From Cyanobacteria bacterium UBA9579 (lineage in GTDB: Bacteria; Cyanobacteriota; Vampirovibrionia; Gastranaerophilales; UBA9579): 6,663 nt of DNA. Location of the stretch: positions 5,228 to 11,890 of the forward strand of contig DNSU01000112.1 of NCBI GenBank assembly GCA_003499585.1. Reading direction: 5' to 3'. The first letter of the stretch is position 1. Every line of letters begins with the position of its first letter. Made by a program: the position numbers and the translations under genes. The notes under the pieces were generated by a model that saw only the letters and a list, made by a program, of their open reading frames with translations, had not been told where the DNA came from and searched no databases. Of this stretch, positions 1-5,605 are shown one piece after another.

Positions 1-1622
1 TTAATCAAAGCATCAGCCCTGCAGATTTAGCAAAATTAGTTCTGACAAACTGTATTTTTGGTGTGGATATAGATGATTTTGCCTGTGATATAACAAGACT
101 GGTTTTATTTCTTGCTAGCGGACACGCAGATCATTTTGATAATATACTTAACGGGAATTTTCTGATCGATAATCTTGAAAATTACCCTCATAATCTTGAT
201 ACTGAGAGATTATTTAAAAATAATCAATCGAAATTTTCTCTAATAATTGGCAATCCGCCATACCTGAACATTCAAAATATTACAGAAACTGAAAAAAAGT
301 ATTATATTAATAACTATGTCTCAGCATACAGAAGATTTGATGCCTATTTGTTATTTGTAGAAAAATCACTTCAAAATATGCTCATAGAGGGTGGCACTCT
401 GGCATTTATCATTCCGGATAAATTCCTGAGCCAGAGCTATGCTAAAAAACTAAGAGAATTGATCCTGAATAATCATACTGTTAAAGAAATTATCCATTAT
501 GATAACCAGAGCCTGTTTAAAGAGGCTACGGTTTTACCGATAATTATCACAATTAATATTGGAAAACATGAAAATAATGACATTAAAACTACTGAAGTAT
601 CCCTAAATAAAGAAGAAGTCGCCTTTATTAAACAGGATACATATTTAAATATGCATAATTTCACTTTTAGAGTTGGCTGGAATACTCATAAACAGGAAAT
701 TATCGAGCAAATTCAGTCAAAAAGCTTTCCTTTATATAAATTGTGCTATGTCAGCTGGGGGGCTCAGCCGGGAAATGCAAAGAAATTTATATTTAATAAT
801 ACCAATTTAATCACTCAGGCATATCAAAAACACTTAAAGCCTCTAATAAGAGGTGGAAATATCAACAGATACGGTATTTCATATACAAAAGATTATTTAT
901 TATATCTAATTGATGGGGATTTAAAGCTTCATCGTCCTGCTTTTCCGAAGCTATTTGAATCAGAGAAAATCACAATAGCAGAAGTTACAGCAAAAAAAGG
1001 ACTTATTGCCTGTCTGGACAGGGAGAAGTTCTACACCAATCATTCAATAATTAACTGTATACATAAGAAAAATCTGCTTAACCTATCCTCTGAAATCCTC
1101 AATTCAAGGGGGGTAAAGATTCTTGAGTCTGATGATGAGACGGTATATAAATGGAAGGAAGACAAAATTGCTTATACAAGAGGCGGCTCTGTTTATAAAA
1201 GCTCAAGATTCAACAATATCAACCTTAGCTATGCCCTGAGTATTATTAATTCGACGCTCATAAATTTTTATTTTAAAAACCTATTATCAGGTGATTTAAA
1301 TGTATTCCCTGAACTTGTCAGATTTTTACCTGTTTTTGATGTTGGAATAATTACTGAGCAGAACAATAATAACAAATTTCAACATTTAATTGTTAGTAAT
1401 GACTATGAAAATATGGAAAATATTCTGGAAGATATTATTAATGTTAAGGATTATTCTGCCATACATAACGTATTTTCACAGATAGCTGAAAAATTAATGG
1501 AATTAAAAGCCAGTAATCATTCTGATAAATTTATTGCTCTGGATAACATACTTAATAATGCTGTTTATAAGCTGTATGAACTTAATCCAACGCAGATTGA
1601 ATATATCAAGAGCAATATATAA
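1..1622 (+). CDS. Adenine-N6 DNA methyltransferase / type IIG restriction-modification enzyme (Eco57I/TaqI-like), C-terminal part, 5' end outside the window
   Basis: The enzyme transfers a methyl group from S-adenosylmethionine to the N6 of adenine in a specific DNA site; type IIG members also carry a nuclease in the same chain. The frame is open from base 3, so the GTG at 63 is an internal valine, not a start. About 539 codons are present. Near the left edge is the block reading IFGVDIDDFA, the usual acidic SAM-binding segment. The catalytic motif IV, NPPY, is at 252-263 within IIGNPPYLNIQN. The second half resembles a TaqI-like target-recognition domain: WGAQPGNAKKF (about 757-789), IRGGNINRYG (about 846-875), HRPAFPKLFE, LSIINSTLINFYF (about 1237-1275) and FPELVRFLP. 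The end, LDNILNNAVYKLYEL, is also typical of this family. Motif I and any N-terminal nuclease would lie upstream of the window, so a stand-alone methylase and a combined type IIG enzyme cannot be told apart. The specificity sequence cannot be predicted. Stop is TAA at 1620-1622. Confidence 0.93.
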   Translation, partial: NQSISPADLAKLVLTNCIFGVDIDDFACDITRLVLFLASGHADHFDNILNGNFLIDNLENYPHNLDTERLFKNNQSKFSLIIGNPPYLNIQNITETEKKYYINNYVSAYRRFDAYLLFVEKSLQNMLIEGGTLAFIIPDKFLSQSYAKKLRELILNNHTVKEIIHYDNQSLFKEATVLPIIITINIGKHENNDIKTTEVSLNKEEVAFIKQDTYLNMHNFTFRVGWNTHKQEIIEQIQSKSFPLYKLCYVSWGAQPGNAKKFIFNNTNLITQAYQKHLKPLIRGGNINRYGISYTKDYLLYLIDGDLKLHRPAFPKLFESEKITIAEVTAKKGLIACLDREKFYTNHSIINCIHKKNLLNLSSEILNSRGVKILESDDETVYKWKEDKIAYTRGGSVYKSSRFNNINLSYALSIINSTLINFYFKNLLSGDLNVFPELVRFLPVFDVGIITEQNNNNKFQHLIVSNDYENMENILEDIINVKDYSAIHNVFSQIAEKLMELKASNHSDKFIALDNILNNAVYKLYELNPTQIEYIKSNI

Positions 1623-1658
1623 ATTAAAATAATTTAACCACAATCCCTATTCTTCACC

Positions 1659-1683
1659 AAAAAAAAACCACCTGTTAAGGTGG
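1659..1683 (-). terminator. Rho-independent terminator on the minus strand
   Basis: CCACCT (1668-1673), loop GTTA and AGGTGG (1678-1683) form a perfect 6-bp stem. It is flanked on its left by nine A residues (1659-1667). Read on the minus strand this is a GC-rich hairpin followed directly by a run of T, the classical intrinsic terminator. On the plus strand no T-run follows, so it is not an obvious terminator for the methyltransferase. No minus-strand gene that it would serve is visible to its right. Confidence 0.6.
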
Positions 1684-1719
1684 ATAAGTCTACAACAGAG
1701 GAAGGAGTGGAGGATAAAA

Positions 1720-1773
1720 ATGAGGCTATATATATTGCATATATACCCCCGAAATTTCTATTTCAAACGTTAA
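1720..1773 (+). other. 17-codon ORF with a strong ribosome binding site; leader peptide or broken gene start
   Basis: GGAGG at 1709-1713 lies six bases before an ATG at 1720, a near-ideal ribosome binding site. The frame reads MRLYILHIYPRNFYFKR and then stops at TAA (1771-1773). It uses codons often rare in low-GC bacteria (AGG, CTA, CGA) and contains three tyrosines. After the stop, the same frame continues open for about 21 codons (to the TGA around 1837-1839) with hydrophobic content. This could be the start of a decayed gene, a small leader peptide or a chance ORF. I do not recognise the peptide. Confidence 0.2.
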
Positions 1774-1983
1774 ATTTTGGATTTTCACATATTATTAACA
1801 TTTTTTTACTTAGGCAAAGCAAAAGTGTGGTTATTTTGAATTTAACAGACTTGTTTTTTAAAAGCCTCAAATCAATGCTTATAGCCATCCCAATATTAAA
1901 AACCTGATAAAAGCTTTAAATAAAAAGGACTTTGTAATCTTCAAAGTAGCAACAGACTACTATGTCAAACAATTGACTATGGG

Positions 1984-2012
1984 ATTACTACATGAAAATT
2001 TTTTAGTACAAT
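1984..2012 (+). promoter_or_regulatory. Candidate nadE promoter
   Basis: TACAAT at 2007-2012 matches the sigma-70 -10 consensus at five of six bases. With 17-bp spacing, the -35 position is ATTACT (1984-1989), a weak match. Transcription would start near 2019, leaving a leader of about 65 bases before the nadE ATG. A TTGACT at 1973-1978 is closer to the -35 consensus but is 28 bp from this -10 box, so it does not pair with it. Confidence 0.35.
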
Positions 2013-2030
2013 TAATTGATGATCAATTAA
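2012..2030. promoter_or_regulatory. 19-bp palindrome, candidate NrtR operator for nadE
   Basis: TTAATTGAT (2012-2020), a single central G, and ATCAATTAA (2022-2030) form a perfect 9-bp inverted repeat. It lies immediately downstream of the candidate -10 box, over the expected transcription start and 55 bases before the nadE ATG. That is the position expected for a repressor site. The second gene of the operon encodes an NrtR-like protein, a family that represses NAD genes, so it is the natural candidate ligand. I cannot compare it with a known NrtR motif here. The palindrome also falls inside the open frame ending at 2089, where it encodes QLIDDQL, so a coding coincidence is possible. Confidence 0.4.
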
Positions 2031-2085
2031 CGCATGGTGAAGAACTGGTAAAAACAAACGAAATAAATAGTAAATTGGAAGAAAA

Positions 2086-3726
2086 ATGAAAATAGCTTTA
2101 GCCCAAATTAACACAAAGGTTGGAGATTTAACCGGCAACGTAAATAAAATTATTAGCTACATTGATAAAGCTAAAAATGCAGGCGCTGAACTTGTTATAT
2201 TTTCAGAATTAAGCATCACAGGATATCCTCCGCGTGATCTGCTGGATTTTGACAGTTTTGTGCAGGATAATCTTTTACAGCTTGAGAAAATCAAGCCTTT
2301 TACTAATGATATAGGTGTAATTTGTGGCTATGTCGATATAAACCCTGCTCCATTCGGAAGAAAATACTATAATGCTGCTGCATTAATTCATAAAGGCGAA
2401 ATCATATCTAAACACTACAAAAGCTTACTGCCTTTTTATGATGTTTTTGACGAGACCAGATATTTTGAACCGGGTAAAGAAGTTAATTCCGTTGATTTTC
2501 TTGGCAAAAAACTTGGAATTACCATCTGTGAAGATATATGGAATGACAAAGATTACTGGCAGCGGCCGCCATATGGATTTAATCCTATTGAAAGATTAAC
2601 ACCTCAGGACGTAGATATTATTATAAATCTGTCTGCTTCTCCATACTGGCTTAACAAAGAAAAAGACCGTTTTAAAATACTGCAAAATATTGCTGTAAGG
2701 CATAAGGTTCCTCTTATTTACGTCAATCAGACCGGCGGCAACGATGATTTAATATTCGACGGAGTCAGCTATATTATAGACAAAAATGGAGAATTAAAAG
2801 CCAGAGGAGCTGATTTTGAAGAAGATTTAATTATTTATGATACACAAACCAATTCAGGTAATATAAATCCAATATCTGACACTGAAGAAGGCAGCCTGCT
2901 AAAAGCTCTTGAAACAGGGCTAAGAGATTACTGCCATAAAAGCGGATTTAAAAAAGTTGTATTAGGCCTTTCAGGTGGTATCGACTCTGCAATCACTGCT
3001 GCAATAGCTACTTTCGCACTAGGCAAGGAAAATGTATTAGGAATAACAATGCCAAGCATGTATTCCAGTGAAGGAAGTGTGCAAGATTCAATAGAACTCT
3101 CTAAGAATCTGGGAATTGATTGTCTAAATATCCCTATTACTGATATGTTCTATTCATTCACAAATAATATACAAAAAGATCAGGGTTTATTAATGGATCT
3201 AGCTGAGGAAAATCTTCAGGCAAGAATCAGAGCCAATATCCTGATGCTATATTCAAACCGATATGGTTCTTTACTTATCAGTACAGGAAATAAATCAGAA
3301 CTATCCGTTGGATACTGTACTTTATATGGTGATATGGCAGGAGGATTGGCTGTATTATCGGATGTTCCAAAGGTTATGGTATATAGACTTGCTCATTACA
3401 TAAACAGAGAAAAAGAAATAATCCCGGATAGTATAATTACAAAGCCTCCATCTGCTGAATTGCGCCCGGATCAAAAGGATCAGGATACTCTGCCCCCTTA
3501 TGAAATTCTGGATGATATCCTGAAAGAATTTGTGGAAGAAAATAAATCAGCCAGCGAAATAGCAAAAAAATACCCTGAGAATATCGTTGATGATGTCATT
3601 AGAAGGGTAAATAATAACGAGTACAAAAGAAGACAAGCATCTTTAGGTTTGAAAGTTACAACAAAAGCATTTGGAAGTGGAAGAAGAATCCCGATTGTTC
3701 AGGGATACAAGTTTGGAATCGAGTGA
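2086..3726 (+). CDS. nadE: Glutamine-dependent NAD(+) synthetase
   Basis: NadE carries out the last step of NAD synthesis, the ATP-dependent amidation of deamido-NAD in the cytoplasm, using ammonia released from glutamine. The 546-residue chain has the two expected domains. The N-terminal nitrilase-type glutaminase (about 1-260) carries the catalytic triad Glu41 (FSELSITGYPPRD), Lys112 (HYKSLLPF) and Cys148 (GITICEDIW). The C-terminal synthetase (about 265-546) has the pyrophosphatase P-loop SGGIDS at 296-301, STGNKSELSVGY at 399-410, YGDMAGGLAVLSDVPK at 414-429, PPSAELRPDQKDQDTLPPY at 454-472 and RRIPIVQGYK near the end. Both active sites look intact and the length is normal for the bacterial two-domain form, so it should use glutamine rather than only free ammonia. 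The ATG follows GGAAG (2077-2081) and overlaps the preceding frame's TGA. The NrtR-like gene follows after 10 bp, suggesting one transcript. Confidence 0.97.
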   Translation: MKIALAQINTKVGDLTGNVNKIISYIDKAKNAGAELVIFSELSITGYPPRDLLDFDSFVQDNLLQLEKIKPFTNDIGVICGYVDINPAPFGRKYYNAAALIHKGEIISKHYKSLLPFYDVFDETRYFEPGKEVNSVDFLGKKLGITICEDIWNDKDYWQRPPYGFNPIERLTPQDVDIIINLSASPYWLNKEKDRFKILQNIAVRHKVPLIYVNQTGGNDDLIFDGVSYIIDKNGELKARGADFEEDLIIYDTQTNSGNINPISDTEEGSLLKALETGLRDYCHKSGFKKVVLGLSGGIDSAITAAIATFALGKENVLGITMPSMYSSEGSVQDSIELSKNLGIDCLNIPITDMFYSFTNNIQKDQGLLMDLAEENLQARIRANILMLYSNRYGSLLISTGNKSELSVGYCTLYGDMAGGLAVLSDVPKVMVYRLAHYINREKEIIPDSIITKPPSAELRPDQKDQDTLPPYEILDDILKEFVEENKSASEIAKKYPENIVDDVIRRVNNNEYKRRQASLGLKVTTKAFGSGRRIPIVQGYKFGIE

Positions 3727-3736
3727 TAAAAAAATT

Positions 3737-4372
3737 ATGACAAATATTCATAAAAATCCAGCTGTTACAGTTGATATTGTTATATTTACAGTTTCAGATG
3801 AGAACCTGAAAGTTCTGTTAATTGAAAGAAAATCACCCCCATTTGAGAATCAATGGGCAATTCCGGGTGGATTTGTTGATTATAACGAAGATATACTTAC
3901 TGCCGCTAAAAGAGAACTGGAAGAAGAAACAGGGGTTAAGGACGTTTATCTTCAACAATTACATGTGTTTGGAGAACCTGATAGAGACCCTAGAGGCAGA
4001 GTAATAAGTATTGCTCACTTTGCCCTTATAAATTCAGCAAAGCATAGCATTAAAGCACAAAGTGATGCAAAAGATGTAAAATGGTTCAGCATAAATGATT
4101 TGCCTGATCTTGCTTTTGATCATAATATAATTCTTAATCGTACTCTTCGAACATTACGCAAAAAACTTGAAAACACTCCTATTGCAAATAAACTTTTGCC
4201 TGAAGAATTTACCATTAGTCAGCTACTTAAATTATATGAGGTCATTTTAGGCACAAAAATTGATGATGGCCGATTTAAATGTGAAATCTTAAGAATGGAC
4301 TTCATAGAAAAAACTGGTCCATCAACATATAGCTTCAAAAAAGATATTAAATTCTCAAGCAGATTTTATTAA
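3737..4372 (+). CDS. nrtR: NrtR-like Nudix regulator / ADP-ribose pyrophosphatase family protein with C-terminal winged helix
   Basis: The 211-residue protein has an N-terminal Nudix domain (about 10-150) and a C-terminal domain (about 155-211) resembling the winged helix of NrtR. The Nudix box is complete: G45-x5-E51-x7-R59-E-L-E-E-E-T-G-V67. The following FGEPDRDPRGRVISIAHFAL block is characteristic of the NrtR/ADP-ribose subgroup. The C-terminal LPEEFTISQLLKLYEVILG and FKCEILRMDFIEKTG segments match the NrtR DNA-binding pattern. NrtR proteins repress NAD biosynthesis or salvage genes and release DNA on binding ADP-ribose or related nucleotides. Many have degenerate Nudix boxes, so the intact box here leaves catalytic ADP-ribose hydrolysis possible as well. 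Its position just behind nadE supports the NAD role. I chose ATG 3737 because the upstream extension to a TTG at 3671 would overlap nadE by 56 bases and adds residues not typical of the family. The ribosome binding site (GAGTGA, 3721-3726) is weak, consistent with coupling to nadE. Confidence 0.85.
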   Translation: MTNIHKNPAVTVDIVIFTVSDENLKVLLIERKSPPFENQWAIPGGFVDYNEDILTAAKRELEEETGVKDVYLQQLHVFGEPDRDPRGRVISIAHFALINSAKHSIKAQSDAKDVKWFSINDLPDLAFDHNIILNRTLRTLRKKLENTPIANKLLPEEFTISQLLKLYEVILGTKIDDGRFKCEILRMDFIEKTGPSTYSFKKDIKFSSRFY

Positions 4373-4383
4373 ATTGCTTCTTA

Positions 4384-4404
4384 TAATCAACTATTGCTTG
4401 ATTA
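4384..4404. terminator. Weak AT-rich hairpin between convergent genes, possible bidirectional terminator
   Basis: TAATCAA (4384-4390) and TTGATTA (4398-4404) form a 7-bp stem with a 7-base loop. It lies between the Nudix stop (4372) and the HD-GYP stop (4402-4404). The position suits a shared terminator, but the stem is AT-rich and neither side has a convincing T-run. Confidence 0.3.
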
Positions 4405-5358
4405 ATTTGGCTTAATGCCGTCTTTTTCCCCGGTAATGAGATTAGCTGCCTCTTTATAATTGGCCATATATATGAATTTATAAAGCATATACGGATTGAA
4501 AGATTCGCTGCCTTCAGACAACATTATCTTTATGGCATCTGGAGATGCTATCGCTCTTTTATAAACCCTGTTTGATATAAGCGCATCATATACATCGGCA
4601 ATTGCAGTTACCTGTGAAAATAAGGAAATCTCTTTCCCTTTTAAACCATTAGGATAGCCGCCTCCGCCGTATCTTTCCTGATGCTCAAGAGCCACCTGTG
4701 CAACTTTGTCATCATAGCCCATCTTCTTTTTAATATATTGATACCCAAGAAGAGAATGACTTCTCATATATTGAAATTCATCAGGGTCAAGCTTTCCAGG
4801 CTTATTTAAGATATCTTTCGGTACTTCCATTTTGCCGATATCGTGTAAAAGCGCACCGAGTGCCAGATCACTAATATCGGTTTCATTAAATCCCAGAACT
4901 ATTCCAAGTGCTGTACTCATTGAAGAAACGTTAATAGTATGGGAGAAAGTGTATTCGTCAAAGATTCTTAGCTGACTTATACATTCTATCTTTTCTATAT
5001 TACTGCCAACTTCTTCAACAATAATATCCCTTGTAGCATTACATACAGCAATAGCCGGTCTATCTTTATTAAAAGTAGCTTTTAAAACCTGTCTGGCGTT
5101 TTTTATAAGAGAAGTTGTAGCCGTTTGCGAAATTAAGGATTTATATTCAATAGTTTCCTTAGGCGTGTCTATATTTTTTGTTTCAAAGTCCAGAGAAACG
5201 GGCTCACTTTTCCTATACACCTTTTTATAACTTAACATCATTAAAAAATTAGGTGTCAGCTCATCACCACTCTTATATATGATTTCACCCTTTTCATCAT
5301 ATAAGTCAAAATCCAGCTTTTCACTTCCAACTAGCTCAAGTGGTATTATACGCCTCAT
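4402..5358 (-). CDS. HD-GYP domain protein, probable cyclic-di-GMP phosphodiesterase or related signalling protein
   Basis: HD-GYP proteins are metal-dependent phosphohydrolases that mostly degrade cyclic di-GMP to GMP. This 318-residue protein has an N-terminal region (about 1-55, with DLYDEKGEIIYKSGDELT) like the short beta-rich leader seen in front of many HD-GYP proteins. A linker follows to about residue 125, then the HD-GYP domain to about 318. Likely metal ligands are present: His140 (FSHTINVS), His172-Asp173 (LLHDIGK), His201 (RSHSLLG), His226 (LEHQER) and Asp255 (AIADVYDAL). The GYP signature is at 234-236. It differs from the common HHExxDGxGYP in reading HQERYGGGGYP, with Gln for the second His and Gly for the Asp. 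No signal peptide or membrane segment is seen, so it should be cytoplasmic. No response-regulator receiver domain is present. The ATG is preceded on the minus strand by AGGGG at the normal distance. Which cyclic nucleotide it uses cannot be told from sequence. Confidence 0.9.
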   Translation of the reverse strand: MRRIIPLELVGSEKLDFDLYDEKGEIIYKSGDELTPNFLMMLSYKKVYRKSEPVSLDFETKNIDTPKETIEYKSLISQTATTSLIKNARQVLKATFNKDRPAIAVCNATRDIIVEEVGSNIEKIECISQLRIFDEYTFSHTINVSSMSTALGIVLGFNETDISDLALGALLHDIGKMEVPKDILNKPGKLDPDEFQYMRSHSLLGYQYIKKKMGYDDKVAQVALEHQERYGGGGYPNGLKGKEISLFSQVTAIADVYDALISNRVYKRAIASPDAIKIMLSEGSESFNPYMLYKFIYMANYKEAANLITGEKDGIKPN

Positions 5359-5385
5359 TATTTCCCCTAATTTTTTAAAAACAAT

Positions 5386-5414
5386 ATTTTATCAGCATTA
5401 CGAAAATCAGGTAA
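5386..5414 (-). promoter_or_regulatory. Candidate promoter of the HD-GYP gene
   Basis: On the minus strand, TAAAAT (plus-strand 5386-5391) is preceded by TGA and lies 17 bp from TTACCT (plus-strand 5409-5414), which matches the -35 consensus at only three bases. The start codon is 28 bases downstream of the -10 box, with AGGGG between them. The overlapping repeat elements AATCAG/CTGATT and GGTAAT/ATTACC around 5405-5452 share this -35 region. Confidence 0.3.
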
Positions 5415-5468
5415 TTAAAAATCAAGCAGATTTTCCTTATTATCTGATTACCCGTAAGGACAGCGTAA

Positions 5469-5486
5469 AAAATACATAAGTATTTT
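5469..5486. repeat. Perfect inverted repeat in the divergent control region
   Basis: AAAATAC (5469-5475), ATAA, and GTATTTT (5480-5486) make a 7-bp inverted repeat. It lies roughly midway between the HD-GYP start and the TPR gene start. It could be a regulator site acting on both promoters or a weak hairpin; AT-richness makes chance formation plausible. Confidence 0.35.
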
Positions 5487-5524
5487 CGACTTCTTAAACT
5501 TCTGCTATTGAAGATTTTCTACAT

Positions 5525-5530
5525 TATAAT
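5525..5530 (+). promoter_or_regulatory. Candidate -10 box for the coiled-coil/TPR gene
   Basis: TATAAT is an exact sigma-70 -10 consensus. No good -35 box is found 16-19 bp upstream; the 17-bp position reads CTGCTA (5502-5507). If used, the mRNA leader would be about 70 bases, ending in a strong Shine-Dalgarno sequence. Confidence 0.4.
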
Positions 5531-5590
5531 ACAAGTTTTTAAAATAACATATGGAATTACATTTAATTACCACAAGAATTGATTATATTT

Positions 5591-5598
5591 AGGGGAGG
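5591..5598 (+). promoter_or_regulatory. Ribosome binding site that fixes the TPR gene start
   Basis: AGGGGAGG lies seven bases before the ATG at 5606 and is close to the ideal Shine-Dalgarno sequence. The frame extends upstream to a TTG at 5579, but this site would then lie inside the coding sequence, so the ATG is preferred. Confidence 0.8.
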
Positions 5599-5605
5599 AA
5601 ATTGG

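Larger units (their letters stand above)
1623..2085. other. 463-bp spacer with possible gene remnants between the methyltransferase and nadE
   Basis: No intact, recognisable gene is present. Reading left to right, it holds a minus-strand terminator hairpin, a purine-rich stretch with two Shine-Dalgarno-like motifs (about 1698-1713), a 17-codon ORF and a low-complexity TATATA palindrome (1729-1745). Runs of T follow (about 1801-1807 and 1854-1859), then an open frame running into nadE, and finally a likely nadE promoter and operator. Several frames are open for 75-90 codons without plausible starts or recognisable motifs, for example 1638-1907 in frame with the GTG at 1680. This pattern suggests decayed coding sequence, possibly left by insertion of the methyltransferase gene. 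That interpretation is inferred; the mosaic of signals is what the sequence shows. Confidence 0.5.
1862..2089 (+). pseudogene. Open frame without a clear start, overlapping the nadE start by ATGA; probable truncated gene end or small hypothetical protein
   Basis: The frame is open for 75 codons between a TAA at 1859-1861 and the TGA at 2087-2089. That TGA shares the four bases ATGA with the nadE start, an arrangement typical of translationally coupled genes. The inferred chain is charged and looks like an ordinary soluble helical protein: segments HPNIKNLIKALNKKDF, FKVATDYYVKQLTMG, ENFLVQLIDDQL and HGEELVKTNEINSKLEEK. I do not recognise the family. The only ATG in frame is at 1979, giving 36 residues, with a TTG at 1973; neither has a good ribosome binding site. 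The better-looking coding sequence lies upstream of them, which suggests a gene whose 5' end was lost or frameshifted near the T-run at 1854-1859. It could also be a chance open frame, because promoter and operator signals overlap it. Confidence 0.35.

Noticed and set aside
63..1622. GTG at 63 as the start of the methyltransferase
   Set aside because: The frame is open to the left edge and the GTG falls within the conserved FGVDIDDFA block, so the gene is truncated by the window rather than starting there.
1729..1745. TATATAT-TGC-ATATATA palindrome
   Set aside because: It is a low-complexity AT repeat expected by chance in such DNA, with no gene placed to be controlled by it.
1769..1846. Distant inverted repeat GTTAAATT (1769-1776) and AATTTAAC (1839-1846)
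   Set aside because: It is eight AT-rich bases separated by 62 bases, so it is not distinguishable from chance and shows no target-site duplication.
1680..1907. 75-codon ORF with a GTG start between the methyltransferase and nadE
   Set aside because: The GTG lies inside the terminator hairpin and has no ribosome binding site. The frame is open further upstream to 1638, and the translation shows no recognisable motif and overlaps the ATGA-coupled frame.
3671..3736. N-terminal extension of the Nudix protein from a TTG at 3671
   Set aside because: It would overlap nadE by 56 bases in another frame. The ATG at 3737 gives the usual NrtR-like N-terminus.
3822..4004. 60-codon ORF inside the Nudix gene
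   Set aside because: It is a different-frame shadow of a gene with a clear Nudix box.
5279..5479. 66-codon plus-strand ORF over the HD-GYP start
   Set aside because: It is antisense to the conserved N-terminus of the HD-GYP gene and its promoter, with no ribosome binding site or motif.
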